A stretch of 64,000 nucleotides of DNA from Methylosinus sp. PW1 (GTDB lineage Bacteria > Pseudomonadota > Alphaproteobacteria > Rhizobiales > Beijerinckiaceae), in contig NZ_JQNK01000009.1 of the NCBI RefSeq assembly GCF_000745215.1, positions 1,116,001-1,180,000 of the forward strand, in the 5' to 3' direction. The translations under genes were made by a program, and so were the position numbers. Positions 1-8,643 of this stretch are shown here, in pieces (position 1 is the stretch's first letter; the number at the start of each line of letters is the position of its first letter). The notes beneath the pieces were generated by a model, which was not told the origin of the DNA, ran no database searches, and was given only the letters and a program-made list of their open reading frames with translations.

Positions 1-68
1 CTACCCAAAACCGCGCGGCTCCAATATAGCTGCGCGCAGCCAACCGACCGCTCGAGGGATTCCCCGCC

Positions 69-329
69 ATGTCGCACGATTCCACACCGCACTTCCACAA
101 TCAGCCGGGCGTCGCCAAGATCACGGTCGGCTCCAAGGAATTCATGTGCATCGGCGCGCTGCCGCCCTTCGACCATCCGCATGTCTTCATCGACATGGGC
201 GCGGCGGACGAGGCGGTCTGCCCCTATTGCTCGACGCATTATGTGTTCGACGCCGCCCTCGGCCATGGCGCGGCCGATCCGGCCGAATGCGTCTATCATT
301 CCGAGACCGTCCTCGACCCGACCGCCTGA
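69..329 (+). CDS. Zinc-finger (zf-CHCC type) protein, 86 aa
   Basis: Small protein with the layout of the zf-CHCC family, the bacterial relatives of the mitochondrial complex I subunit NDUFS6. Likely metal ligands are C27, a His in the PPFDHPHVF segment (H36 or H38), C51 and C54 (CPYCSTHY). The length matches the family, which is usually 60-90 residues. The role is not established for stand-alone bacterial members; binding of a structural zinc is known of the family. The gene ends 10 bases before the start of the FAD monooxygenase on the same strand, so the two are probably co-transcribed. The ATG at 69 is the only sensible start. Confidence 0.85.
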   Translation: MSHDSTPHFHNQPGVAKITVGSKEFMCIGALPPFDHPHVFIDMGAADEAVCPYCSTHYVFDAALGHGAADPAECVYHSETVLDPTA

Positions 330-339
330 CGCCGCGCGA

Positions 340-1503
340 ATGGGCGCTCCCTTCATCGTCGTCGGCGCCGGCATAGGCGGGCTCGCCGCGGCGATCGCCC
401 TGGCGCGCGCCGGCAAAAGGACGCTCGTCCTCGAGCAGGCCGAGCGGATAGAGGAAGTGGGCGCCGGCCTGCAAATCTCGCCCAACGCCGGACGAATTCT
501 GCAGGGTTTCGGCATGCGGCCGGCGCTGGACGCCGTCGCCCTCGAGCCGCGCGCCCTCAATATTCGCCGCGCCGCCGACGGCGCCGTCCTGGCGCGCCTG
601 CCGCTCGCCGAGGCGCGCGACCGCTGGGGCGCGCCCTTCCGCGTTTTCCACCGCGCCGATCTGCAGAAGGCGCTGCTCGAAGAGGCGCAGCGCCTCGGCG
701 TCGAGACGCGCATCGCCGCGCGCTGCGCTGGCTTCACGCAGGATGCGGATTACGTGCGGCCGGCGATCGGCGAGGCGACGCTGGAGGCGGCGGCGCTGAT
801 CGGCGCCGATGGGCTGCGCTCGACGATTCGCGATGCGCTCGGCCTCGTCGCGGACGACGCGCCCCGCTCGGCGCGGCTCACCGCCTGGCGGACGCTGATG
901 CCGATCGATTCGGCGCCCGCCGCCCTGCGCGAGCGCGAGACTCACATTTGGCTCGGGCCGGGCGGACATGTCGTCCATTATCCGCTGCGCGACGCCAGCA
1001 TCGTCAGCGCCGTCGCCATTATCGAGGATCGCGCCGATCGCGGCCCCATCGCCGAGACGCGCTCCGGCGAGGAGTTGGTCCAGGCCATGGGCTTTTCGCG
1101 CTGGAGCCGCGATTTGCGCGCGCTGCTCGAGGCCGGCGACGCTTGGCGACGCTGGCCGCTCTACGCCCGGCCGGAGCTCACGCGCTGGGGCCGCGGCCGC
1201 GTGGCGCTGCTCGGCGACGCCGCGCATCCCATGGTGCCCTTCCTCGCCCAGGGCGCGGCGCAGGCGATAGAGGACGCAGCGGCGCTCGGCCACGCCTTCA
1301 CCGATGCGCGCGCGCAAGCAGAGACGGCGCTGGCGGCCTATCAAACGGCGCGAATCGAGCGGGCGACCCGCATTCAGCGCGCCTCGCGCGAGCAAGGCGC
1401 CAATTGCCATTTCTCCGGGCCGATGGCGGTGGTGCGCGACGCCGCGGTGCGGCTGATGGGCGGCGAGGGCGTGCTGTCCCGCAACGCCTGGATCTATCGC
1501 TGA
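340..1503 (+). CDS. FAD-dependent aromatic-ring monooxygenase (salicylate hydroxylase-like)
   Basis: 387-residue group A flavoprotein monooxygenase. It carries the dinucleotide-binding GAGIGG motif at about residues 9-14, the DG motif (IGADGLRS) in the middle, and the second FAD motif LLGDAAHPM near residue 293. Enzymes of this family use NAD(P)H and O2 to hydroxylate aromatic acids such as salicylate or 3-hydroxybenzoate; the substrate cannot be read from the sequence. The start at 340 places the Rossmann strand (PFIVVGAG) directly at the N-terminus, as usual; a longer frame upstream overlaps the zinc-finger gene and is unlikely. It ends tail to tail with the TMEM175 gene, overlapping it by 10 bases. 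Confidence 0.88.
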   Translation: MGAPFIVVGAGIGGLAAAIALARAGKRTLVLEQAERIEEVGAGLQISPNAGRILQGFGMRPALDAVALEPRALNIRRAADGAVLARLPLAEARDRWGAPFRVFHRADLQKALLEEAQRLGVETRIAARCAGFTQDADYVRPAIGEATLEAAALIGADGLRSTIRDALGLVADDAPRSARLTAWRTLMPIDSAPAALRERETHIWLGPGGHVVHYPLRDASIVSAVAIIEDRADRGPIAETRSGEELVQAMGFSRWSRDLRALLEAGDAWRRWPLYARPELTRWGRGRVALLGDAAHPMVPFLAQGAAQAIEDAAALGHAFTDARAQAETALAAYQTARIERATRIQRASREQGANCHFSGPMAVVRDAAVRLMGGEGVLSRNAWIYR

Positions 1504-2087
1504 TCTCGTGAGCCGGCGACGGTCTTCTCTATGCGCGGATCCGGCGCGAACCACATGATCGCCACGCCGACATAAATGGCGAGCGCCAGCAGCGGCGAGA
1601 CGAAATATCCTCCGGCGATGGCGCAAAGATAGAGCACGATCGACGCTCTGCCCTTCACATCGCGGCCGAGCGCGCCGGCGAGCGGCGAGGCCGGGCCGTC
1701 CGCCCGCAATATCGCCAATGTCAGCAGATAATAAGCGATCGCCGGCAGCAGCAGCGTGAGCCCGTAGAGAATGGTGGGCGCGCGGGCGAAGTCATTGTCC
1801 GCCATCCAGGCGGTGGCGAAGGGGATGAGCGACAGCCAGAACAGCAGATGCATGTTGGCCCACAGCACGCGGCCATCCACCCGCGAGACGGCGTAGAGCA
1901 GATGATGGTGATTGTTCCAATAGATGGCGACATAGACGAAGCTGAGCGCATAGCTGGCGAAAGTCGGAGCCAGAGGAAGGAGCGCGGACCAATCCGCGCT
2001 GTGCGGCGCCTTCAGCTCCAACACCATAATCGTGACGATGATCGCGACCACGCCGTCGCTGAAAGCCGCCAGCCTGTCCTTTTCCAT
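1494..2087 (-). CDS. TMEM175-family (DUF1211) potassium-channel-like membrane protein
   Basis: 197-residue integral membrane protein with about six hydrophobic helices. The N-terminus has the TMEM175 signature: R (residue 5), FSDGV, then T and LEL (RLAAFSDGVVAII). Bacterial TMEM175 proteins are tetrameric K+-permeable channels of the inner membrane. The ATG at 2087 was chosen because the signature normally begins within the first ten residues; a longer frame to 2147 adds a polar stretch. It is transcribed divergently from the MipA-like gene. Physiological role here is unknown; about 50 aliphatic residues at the C-terminus form the last two helices. Confidence 0.85.
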   Translation of the reverse strand: MEKDRLAAFSDGVVAIIVTIMVLELKAPHSADWSALLPLAPTFASYALSFVYVAIYWNNHHHLLYAVSRVDGRVLWANMHLLFWLSLIPFATAWMADNDFARAPTILYGLTLLLPAIAYYLLTLAILRADGPASPLAGALGRDVKGRASIVLYLCAIAGGYFVSPLLALAIYVGVAIMWFAPDPRIEKTVAGSRDQR

Positions 2088-2219
2088 CGCTTCGCTCCGA
2101 TCGCGCCCGGTGGATGCATAGCGGCGAAAAAGAGGCCGCGCCTCCACGGACTTGGCAGCTTCGCCCGCCGGCTGATAATAATGATGACGAATTGGTTACG
2201 CTGCAACGAGGGTCCCGCC

Positions 2220-3113
2220 ATGCCTCGCGCCCGCGCCGCGATGATCGGCCTTCTCGCCTGTGTCGGCCTTGCCGGCGCAGCCCCTTTTGCGCATGCGGAC
2301 GAGCAGCGCGCGCAAGGCCTGAGCGCACAAGACATACAGGCGCAAGACCTGCGCATGCAGGAGCCCCCTGCGCGGACGCCCATATTCGCCGCGGCGGAAC
2401 AGGGTTGGATCGTGACTGTGGGCGTCATGGGCGCGCTGACCCCGAGCTTTCCGGGCTCGAGCACGCTGCGTCCCTATCCGTTTCCCTCGATCAGCTTCCG
2501 ACGCATCGGCGAGCCGGAGCTGTTCTCGACGCCCGACGACGGATTCGGCTTCGCCATTCTCGACTCCAACGGCTTTCGCGCTGGTCCGGTGGCTAATTTC
2601 GTGTTCAAGCGCGGACAGCGCGACGGGCTCACCGGCGTGCACACCGTCGAGCTCACTCATGAGATTGGCGGCTTCGCCGAATATCAGGGCGAGCATTTCC
2701 GCACGCGCGCCGAGCTGCGGCAGGGCATAGACGGGCACAAGGGCTTCGTCGCCTCGCTGGGGGCCGATCTCTATGGCGGCGACGGCCGCGCGACGCTCTC
2801 CTTTGGACCGCGCCTCAGCCTCGGCGACAATCGATACGCCAACGCCTATTTCTCGGTGACGCCGTTCGAATCTCTGGCCAATGGCCGCATCGAGCCTTAT
2901 GAGGCCAATGGCGGCTTCACCGCCGCGGGCGGGCTCGCCACCTTCCGCTATGATTTCACCAAGGACACCAACGCCACCATTTACGGCGGCCTGCAGCGGC
3001 TGACCGGCAGCGTCGGCGCCAGCCCGATTCCCAACGAGATCGGCTCGCGCAATCAATTCACCGCCGGCCTCTCCATCGCCCGCTCCTTCGAGCTGCGCGG
3101 CTTTTCTTGGTGA
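2220..3113 (+). CDS. MipA/OmpV-family outer-membrane protein
   Basis: 297-residue exported protein. The first 23 residues are a typical signal peptide (MPRARAAMIGLLACVGLAGA then a Sec-type cleavage near AHA-DE). The rest is a run of alternating beta strands with the MipA/OmpV pattern: an early motif rich in PYPFPSISFRR, repeated Gly/Asn turns, and a C-terminal aromatic strand ending FSW, as expected for an outer-membrane beta-barrel. E. coli MipA links the lytic transglycosylase MltA to PBP1B; OmpV-like members are general porin-like proteins, so the exact role is open. The start at 2220 was chosen because it gives the signal peptide. Confidence 0.85.
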   Translation: MPRARAAMIGLLACVGLAGAAPFAHADEQRAQGLSAQDIQAQDLRMQEPPARTPIFAAAEQGWIVTVGVMGALTPSFPGSSTLRPYPFPSISFRRIGEPELFSTPDDGFGFAILDSNGFRAGPVANFVFKRGQRDGLTGVHTVELTHEIGGFAEYQGEHFRTRAELRQGIDGHKGFVASLGADLYGGDGRATLSFGPRLSLGDNRYANAYFSVTPFESLANGRIEPYEANGGFTAAGGLATFRYDFTKDTNATIYGGLQRLTGSVGASPIPNEIGSRNQFTAGLSIARSFELRGFSW

Positions 3114-3169
3114 AGCGCCGCTCGCGCTCTCCTTGACTCTGACAATGATGAGTGCAACTCTCATTCACC

Positions 3170-3538
3170 ATGGCCGATAGATTACGCTCGACCTTCTTCC
3201 GGCGACTGGCGCTGGGGCTCTATACGCTGACGATCATCGTCGGCGCGCTGGGCTTCGCGTCGCATCGCGGCCATGGTGGAGCGGGCGTCAGCGTCTTCGA
3301 GGATCGCGCCGCTTTCTGCCAGGATTTCCAAAAGTCCCATGGCGCGCCCAAGACGCCCTTCGTCGTCTGCTGCGACGCCTGCGTCGCCAGCGCGGCGCCG
3401 ACCTTGCCGGCGACCATCACGCATATTGTTTATCGTTTCGAGATTTCCACGCGTTTCGATTTCGCCTCTCGCCTCGGTCGGGACCTCGATGAGAGCCCGG
3501 ACAATCTCCGCTCGCGAGCGCCGCCTGCCTTCGTCTGA
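3170..3538 (+). CDS. Hypothetical small membrane-anchored protein (DUF2946-like)
   Basis: 122 residues from the ATG at 3170 (a GTG at 3152 is also in frame). An N-terminal hydrophobic helix (residues about 13-33) is followed by a Cys-rich segment (VVCCDACVAS) and a C-terminus with RSRAPPAFV. The Cys pair after a single helix and the terminal R-x-PP tail resemble the DUF2946 family, often found beside copper or TonB-linked genes, but similarity is weak. It lies 56 bases after the MipA-like gene. Function unknown. Confidence 0.55.
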   Translation: MADRLRSTFFRRLALGLYTLTIIVGALGFASHRGHGGAGVSVFEDRAAFCQDFQKSHGAPKTPFVVCCDACVASAAPTLPATITHIVYRFEISTRFDFASRLGRDLDESPDNLRSRAPPAFV

Positions 3539-3650
3539 TGTCGATGCGGCCCTCCCGGACGCTCTGCGTCCGGCTTGTCTCCTAAGCTTCGTTCCTCGTT
3601 TCTCTCGCGTCTGAGCGCGGGCGTCACGTAGGCCACAGGAACAAGAAACA

Positions 3651-3690
3651 CGAATTGTCGCGCTCTTCTCCCGGGAGCGGCGACAATTCG
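3651..3690. other. Long inverted repeat (hairpin), 11+4 bp stem
   Basis: CGAATTGTCGC at 3651-3661 pairs perfectly with 3680-3690, and GCTC/GAGC (3662-3665 and 3675-3678) extends the stem after one unpaired G. The loop is about 9 bases. No U-tract follows on either strand, so it is not a classical intrinsic terminator. Confidence 0.75.
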
Positions 3691-3975
3691 AGCGGACTTC
3701 CGCGAGCGCTCGCCGTCTCAGATGGCGGACCCCGCAATTGCGTCACCCATGTCTCATCCTCGACGCGCCTTTCCCCGAGGCGCGAAATCTCCCCCCGATG
3801 CGAGGCGGGACATGCGACGGAAAAGCGGTTCAGGGCCGGCGAGGCTCGCGGAATCTGTCGACCGACTCGAAAGGCGAAGATCGGACCTCCCTCCGATCAG
3901 CTGCGCCTCCCGAGCGAGCGCCGAGCGGACTACTCCGGTCCATGCCGCCTCGCTCGTCTTGTCGGCCGCCACTGC

Positions 3976-4009
3976 GCGGCGCTCCCTCGTCCCCCCGAGG
4001 GAGCGCCGC
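3976..4009. terminator. 14-bp perfect hairpin downstream of fahA
   Basis: GCGGCGCTCCCTCG (3976-3989) pairs perfectly with 3996-4009 around a 6-base C-rich loop. It starts 26 bases beyond the fahA stop codon on the minus strand, a usual place for transcript 3' ends, but there is no T-tract, so a terminator role is inferred; it may instead stabilise the transcript end. Confidence 0.5.
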
Positions 4010-4035
4010 CCTTGGGCGGCCTCTCCCGTCGCTTC

Positions 4036-5052
4036 CTAAATCTCGCTCGCCGCGACCACCTCCTGCTCGATCGCGCCGAAGATCGAACGGCCGGCGGAAT
4101 CACGCATCTCTATGCGGATACGGTCGCCCGGCAGCAAAAATCGCGTGCCCGCCGCGCCGCCGAGCAGGCTCTCGACGACGCGCTGCTCGGCGAGGCAGGA
4201 ATAGCCCACGCCATCCTCGGCGATCGGCAGGCCCGGCCCGCCGTCGGCGGCGCGATTCGACACAGTGCCGGAGCCGATGATGGCGCCGGCGCCGAGCGCG
4301 CGCGTGCGCGCCGCATGGGCGATGAGGCCGCCGAAATCGAAGGTCATGTCGACGCCGGCGTCGGGCCGGCCGAGCGGCGCGCCATTGACGAAGGACAGCA
4401 GCGGCGCGGAGAGCGTCGCGCCATTCCATGCGGCGCCGAGCTCGTCCGGCGTCACGGCGACGGGGGAAAAGGCCGAGGCGGGCTTGGATTGGAAAAAGCC
4501 GAAGCCCTTGGCCAGCTCGCTGGCCGTGAGGCCGCGCAAGGTCACGTCATTGGCCAGCATGACGAGCGCGATATGGGCGCGCGCCGATCGGGCGTCCAGG
4601 CCGAGCGGAACGTCATCGGTGACGACGGCGACCTCCGCCTCGAGATCGAGGCCGAATTTCTCATCGAGAAAAGGGATGGGATCGCGCGGCCCCAGAAACC
4701 CGTCCGAGCCGCCCTGATAGATCAGCGGATCGCTCCAAAAGGAGGGCGGCATCTCCACGCCGCGCGCCTTGCGCACCAGAGCGACGTGATTCACATAGGC
4801 CGAGCCGTCGGCCCATTGATAGGCGCGCGGCAGCGGCGACGCGCACTCATGCTCGCGAAAGCGAAAGGAGGGGATCAGCCCCGCCTCCAGCCGCTCGGCG
4901 ATCTCGGCGAGCCGCGGCGCGGCGCGCGGCCAATCATCGAGCGCCGCCTGCAGAGTGGGCGCGACCGCCGTCGCCTCTGTTGCGCGCGTCAAATCCCGCG
5001 AGACGACAATGAGCCTGCCGTCGCGTCCGGCTTTCAAAGAAGCGAGCTTCAT
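4036..5052 (-). CDS. fahA: Fumarylacetoacetase (FAH family)
   Basis: 338 residues. Last step of tyrosine/homogentisate breakdown: fumarylacetoacetate + H2O gives fumarate and acetoacetate. The N-terminal cap domain (about 1-80) precedes the FAH fold with YVNHVALVRKAR, the acidic metal-binding EAEVAVV segment, and GSGTVSN near residue 255. The length matches the two-domain bacterial FAH proteins. It begins 9 bases after the hmgA stop, so translation is probably linked, and the neighbours hmgA, hppD and maiA fix the pathway. The hairpin at 3976-4009 lies just downstream. Confidence 0.93.
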   Translation of the reverse strand: MKLASLKAGRDGRLIVVSRDLTRATEATAVAPTLQAALDDWPRAAPRLAEIAERLEAGLIPSFRFREHECASPLPRAYQWADGSAYVNHVALVRKARGVEMPPSFWSDPLIYQGGSDGFLGPRDPIPFLDEKFGLDLEAEVAVVTDDVPLGLDARSARAHIALVMLANDVTLRGLTASELAKGFGFFQSKPASAFSPVAVTPDELGAAWNGATLSAPLLSFVNGAPLGRPDAGVDMTFDFGGLIAHAARTRALGAGAIIGSGTVSNRAADGGPGLPIAEDGVGYSCLAEQRVVESLLGGAAGTRFLLPGDRIRIEMRDSAGRSIFGAIEQEVVAASEI

Positions 5053-5061
5053 CGCTTGTCC

Positions 5062-6360
5062 TCACGGCGTCCCGTCGAAGCGGCGCGCGAGCCCCGCCCA
5101 GCAATCGGCATAGTCGTTCTGATATGTCTCGAGCCGCGCGGCATAGCGCGTCACATGCTGCGGCAGCCGCGTCTCCAGCATGAAGGCGAGCGTCCCCTCG
5201 AGCTTTTGCGGGGCCAGCGCCTCCGCGCTCGCCTGCGCGAAGCTCTGCGCATCCGGCCCATGCGGCAGCATGCTGTTGTGCAGCGAGACGCCGCCGGGCG
5301 AGAACCCCTCCGGCTTGGCGTCATAGCGCCCATAGATCAGCCCCATGAACTCGCTCATCACATTCATATGGAACCAGGGCGGACGAAACGTATGCTCGGC
5401 GACGAGCCACCGCTCGGGGAAGATCAGAAAATCGATATTGGCCGTCCCCTCCCGCTCCGAGGGCGCCGTCAGCACGCAGAAGATCGACGGATCGGGATGG
5501 TCGAAGAGCAGAGCGCCGACCGGCGCGAAGCGCCGAAGATCATATTTGTAAGGCGCGTAATCGCCATGCCAGGCGACGACGTCGAGCGGCGAATGATCGA
5601 GCCCGCAGATGAAGAATTTGCCGCCCCATTTCACCGTGAGCCGGCACGGCCGCTCGGCGTCCTCGAAAGCGGCGACGGGCGTCTCGAAATCGCGGGCGTT
5701 GGCGAGGCAATTGGCGCCGATCGGCCCGCGATTCGGCAGAGTGAAAGGCGCGCCGTAATTTTCGCACAGATAGCCGCGCGCCGGCCCGGCGATCAGCTCC
5801 GCCTTGAATTTCACGCCGCGCGGAAGGACGCCGATCTTGCCGGGCGCGATCTCCATCGCGCCGAATTCGGTGACGAGGCGCAGCGCGCCCTCCTGCGGCA
5901 GCAGCAGCAATTCGCCGTCGGCGTCGTAGAAATAATCATCGGTCATCGAGCGTGTGACGAAATAGAGCCCCGCCGCCATGCCGCTCTGCGCATCGACGTC
6001 GCCGGCCGTCGTCATCATGCGCACGCCGGCGAGAAGAGTGACCGCGCCATCGGGCATGGGCGGCGGCCCCCAACGATAGCGGCCGAGCGGCAGATCATGC
6101 TCCTCGCGCGAAGGCGCGCTCATCCAGAAGGGAAGCTCGAGCCGCTCGAAACGCCCGAAATGCTGCACCGACGGGCGAATGCGATAGAGCCAGCTGCGCG
6201 TATTGGCGCCGCGCGGCGCGGTGAAGGGCGAGCCCGACAATTGCTCCGCATAGAGATTATAGGGGCAATGCTGCGGCGAGTTCTGCCCGACAGGCAGAGC
6301 TCCGGGCAGCGCCTCGCTGGCGAACTCATTGCCGAAGCCGGACATGTAGCGGAGCGTCAT
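5062..6360 (-). CDS. hmgA: Homogentisate 1,2-dioxygenase
   Basis: 432 residues, the usual length. Opens the ring of homogentisate with O2 to give maleylacetoacetate, using one Fe(II) in a cupin fold. The N-terminus ([20 protein letters not shown] from residue 6) is the family hallmark, as are [18 protein letters not shown] and the C-terminal iron-site segment with [18 protein letters not shown]. It sits between fahA (9 bases away) and hppD (about 200 bases away); the gap to hppD holds a palindromic repeat (6413-6532). Confidence 0.96.
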   Translation of the reverse strand: MTLRYMSGFGNEFASEALPGALPVGQNSPQHCPYNLYAEQLSGSPFTAPRGANTRSWLYRIRPSVQHFGRFERLELPFWMSAPSREEHDLPLGRYRWGPPPMPDGAVTLLAGVRMMTTAGDVDAQSGMAAGLYFVTRSMTDDYFYDADGELLLLPQEGALRLVTEFGAMEIAPGKIGVLPRGVKFKAELIAGPARGYLCENYGAPFTLPNRGPIGANCLANARDFETPVAAFEDAERPCRLTVKWGGKFFICGLDHSPLDVVAWHGDYAPYKYDLRRFAPVGALLFDHPDPSIFCVLTAPSEREGTANIDFLIFPERWLVAEHTFRPPWFHMNVMSEFMGLIYGRYDAKPEGFSPGGVSLHNSMLPHGPDAQSFAQASAEALAPQKLEGTLAFMLETRLPQHVTRYAARLETYQNDYADCWAGLARRFDGTP

Positions 6361-6412
6361 GGCTCAATCTCCGAATGGCGGCGCGACTAGAAGGCGGAGA
6401 GAACCGCGGTCG

Positions 6413-6532
6413 CCCCCTCCCCGGCCCTCCCCCGCTACGCGGGAGAGGGAGCGAGACTCGGCGCTTCATCGAGGCTTCGCGAAACGTCGGCCGTCCCCTC
6501 TCCCGCGCAGCGGGGGAGGGTGAGGGAGGGGG
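6413..6532. repeat. Palindromic intergenic repeat, family 1, copy A
   Basis: About 120 bases. CCCTCCCCGGCCCTCCCCCG at one edge and CGGGGGAGGGTGAGGGAGGG at the other are near inverted repeats; each arm also forms its own small stem (CCTCCCCCGC...GCGGGAGAGG). The same arrangement, including the central CTTCATCGAGG...TTCGCG segment, recurs at 37479-37597. It looks like a REP/BIME-type element placed inside the hppD-hmgA gap. Confidence 0.8.
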
Positions 6533-6563
6533 CGTCACACGAGCGTCGCATCGAATTCATCCC

Positions 6564-7628
6564 TCACCCTCCCGCGCGCAGCACGCCGCGCTTCACCTGA
6601 TCGTCCTCGATCGACTGGAACAAAGCGCGGAAATTGCCCTCGCCGAATCCCTCGTCGCCCTTGCGCTCGATGAACTCGAAGAAGATCGGCCCGATCACCG
6701 TCTTCGAGAAAATCTGCAGCAGCAGCTTGCGCCCCTCGCCATCGATGAGAATGCCCAGCTCGCGCAAGCGCTCCAACTGCTCGCCATGGCCGGGTAGCCG
6801 CTCCTCGACGCGCGCGTAATAAGAATCCGGCGGCGCCGGCATGAATTGCAGCCCGCGCGCCCGCAGCGCCGTCACCGTGCGATAAATGTCGTCGCAGGCG
6901 CAGGCGACATGCTGAATGCCTTCTCCCCGATAAGCGGTGAGATATTCCTCGATCTGACTCTTGTCGTCGACGCTCTCGTTGATCGGAATTCGTATCTTCC
7001 CGCAGGGGCTGGTCATGGCGCGCGAATGCAGGCCGGTGAGCTTGCCCTCTATGTCGAAATAGCGAATCTGCCGAAAGGAGAAGAAGCGCTCGTACCACCC
7101 GGCCCATTCGTCCATATGGCCGCGATAGACATTATGGGTGAGGTGATCGATGACGGTGAGGCCGACGCCTTCTGGATGCGGATCGCGCGCGCCGGTCCAG
7201 CGAAAATCGACGTCGAAGATCGAGCCGCGCTCGCCATAGAGATCGACGAGATAGATCAATGCGCCGCCGACGCCGACGAGCGCCGGAATCTTCAATTCCA
7301 TCGGCCCGATCTTCGTCTCCGCCGCGCTCGCGCCCAAGGTGAGCGCGCGCTCATAGGCGACGCGCGCATCCGCCACGCGAAAGCCCATGGCGCAGGCGCA
7401 AGGCCCATGCACGCGGGCGAAATCCGCGGCGAAGCTGTCCGGCTCGGCGTTGAGCACATAATTCACGTCGCCCTGGCGATAGAGCGTCACATCCTTGGAG
7501 CGATGACGCGCGACGGCGACGAAGCCCATCTGCTCGAGCAGAGCCGCGAGCTTCGACGGCTCTGGATGGGCGAACTCGACGAATTCGAAACCATCCGTCC
7601 CCATCGGATTGTCCGGCGAAGGCGACAT
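6564..7628 (-). CDS. hppD: 4-hydroxyphenylpyruvate dioxygenase
   Basis: 354 residues, typical for bacterial HPPD. Converts 4-hydroxyphenylpyruvate to homogentisate with Fe(II) and O2. Two VOC-type domains are visible. The C-terminal one carries the iron ligands: His in GLTVIDHLTHNV, His in GEGIQHVACACDDI and Glu in FFEFIERKGDEGFGEGNF. The start at 7628 is supported by AAGGAGG a few bases upstream; an in-frame ATG at 7664 is less likely. First gene of the minus-strand homogentisate operon; maiA starts 83 bases away in the opposite direction, so the space between them must hold both promoters. Confidence 0.95.
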   Translation of the reverse strand: MSPSPDNPMGTDGFEFVEFAHPEPSKLAALLEQMGFVAVARHRSKDVTLYRQGDVNYVLNAEPDSFAADFARVHGPCACAMGFRVADARVAYERALTLGASAAETKIGPMELKIPALVGVGGALIYLVDLYGERGSIFDVDFRWTGARDPHPEGVGLTVIDHLTHNVYRGHMDEWAGWYERFFSFRQIRYFDIEGKLTGLHSRAMTSPCGKIRIPINESVDDKSQIEEYLTAYRGEGIQHVACACDDIYRTVTALRARGLQFMPAPPDSYYARVEERLPGHGEQLERLRELGILIDGEGRKLLLQIFSKTVIGPIFFEFIERKGDEGFGEGNFRALFQSIEDDQVKRGVLRAGG

Positions 7629-7711
7629 TGCGGCCTCCTTGCGAATGGCGCACTCCTTCAACATATTGCGCGCGACCTGCGATTCCAGAGCGGACGGCGG
7701 AGACGACGGCG

Positions 7712-8347
7712 ATGAAGCTCTATGATTATTTCCGCTCCTCGGCCGCCTATCGCGTGCGCATCGCGATCGAGCTGAAGGGCTTGGACGTCGAGCGAATCCC
7801 CGTGCATCTCGCGCGCGGCGAGCAGCGCCGAGCCGATTATCTCGCGAAGAATCCGCAAGGCCTCGCGCCGGCGCTCGAGCTGGACGATGGCACGATCCTC
7901 ACCCAATCATTGGCGATCATCGATTATCTCGACGCGCTCGCGCCGCAGCCGCTGCTGACGCCGAAAGATCCGCTGCTCGCGGCCAAGGTCCGCGGAGTCG
8001 CGCTCGCCATCGCCTGCGACATTCATCCGCTGAACAATCGCCGTGTGCTGGACTATTTGCGCGAGCGGCTGGGGCAGGACGATTCCGGCGTCGACGCCTG
8101 GGTCCATCACTGGGTTCTGCAGGGCGGGCTCGAGGCGGTGGAGCGGCTCGTCGAGCCCGGTCCCTTCTGCTTCGGCGCGCAGCCAACGCTCGCCGATGTG
8201 TGCCTCGTTCCGCAGCTCTTCGCGGCGCGGCGCTTCTCGACGCCGCTCGAGACGCTGCCGAAGCTTCTCGCCGTGGAGGCGCATTGCCTCGCCCATCCCG
8301 CCTTCGCCGCGGCCGAGCCGTCGCGTCAGGCGGATGCGGAACCCTGA
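7712..8347 (+). CDS. maiA: Maleylacetoacetate isomerase (zeta-class GST)
   Basis: 211 residues, the usual length. Isomerises maleylacetoacetate to fumarylacetoacetate with glutathione, between HmgA and FahA in the pathway. The thioredoxin-like N-terminal domain has the glutathione-site motif SSAAYRVRIA (residues 9-18; Ser9-Ala11 replaces the more common SSCS), then NPQGLAPALELDDG and SLAIIDYLD. The all-helical C-terminal domain follows. Divergent from hppD; a shared regulatory region is likely at 7629-7711. Confidence 0.93.
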   Translation: MKLYDYFRSSAAYRVRIAIELKGLDVERIPVHLARGEQRRADYLAKNPQGLAPALELDDGTILTQSLAIIDYLDALAPQPLLTPKDPLLAAKVRGVALAIACDIHPLNNRRVLDYLRERLGQDDSGVDAWVHHWVLQGGLEAVERLVEPGPFCFGAQPTLADVCLVPQLFAARRFSTPLETLPKLLAVEAHCLAHPAFAAAEPSRQADAEP

Positions 8348-8643
8348 CAATCGCCGCGCCCTCTGTCGCAGATGCGACAAGACGAAAGCCGAGGCGGAAA
8401 GAAAGAAATTCTTTCTCTTCATCGATATGAGACGGAGCCATTCTCCGTCTCGACGCGATGACGGCAGCTCATGTCGCAGCCGTCATGAAAAAGAGAAGGT
8501 TTCAGCATAGTACAAATGCCGACAAAATTCGCATTGAAGGCCGTTTCTCCTTCGGTATGATTTCTGCACACAATCGCGCAGCCGCCGCAAATCGACAGCG
8601 ACGACTCGAAGTGGGTTCGAACATCGAGCGAGGAGTACCGCAT
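8348..8643. other. Intergenic region upstream of the peroxiredoxin
   Basis: No gene seen. Less GC-rich than its surroundings (the stretch 8395-8425 and 8490-8570), which is what a promoter region would look like, but no clear -35/-10 pair or regulator site could be assigned. Confidence 0.4.

Larger units (their letters stand above)
3539..4035. other. Gene-free stretch with strong hairpins
   Basis: No convincing coding sequence on either strand; open frames here lack a family pattern and are by-products of high GC. It holds a 7-bp hairpin at 3555-3573, a long hairpin at 3651-3690 and a 14-bp perfect stem at 3976-4009 (listed separately). It separates plus-strand genes from the minus-strand homogentisate operon, so transcription converges here. 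Confidence 0.6.

Noticed and set aside
3141..3170. Fur- or Irr-type box before the small Cys-containing gene
   Set aside because: The segment is AT-rich with partial symmetry (TGAGTGCAACTCTCATTC) but does not match a full consensus, so no site is called.
3655..6390. Very long open frame (911 codons) opposite fahA and hmgA
   Set aside because: It has no recognisable motif and an Arg/Ala/Gly-rich composition; it is the GC-driven mirror of two well-supported genes. Similar long antisense frames opposite ftsH (19714-21771) and the acyltransferase gene (37686-40172) were discarded for the same reason.
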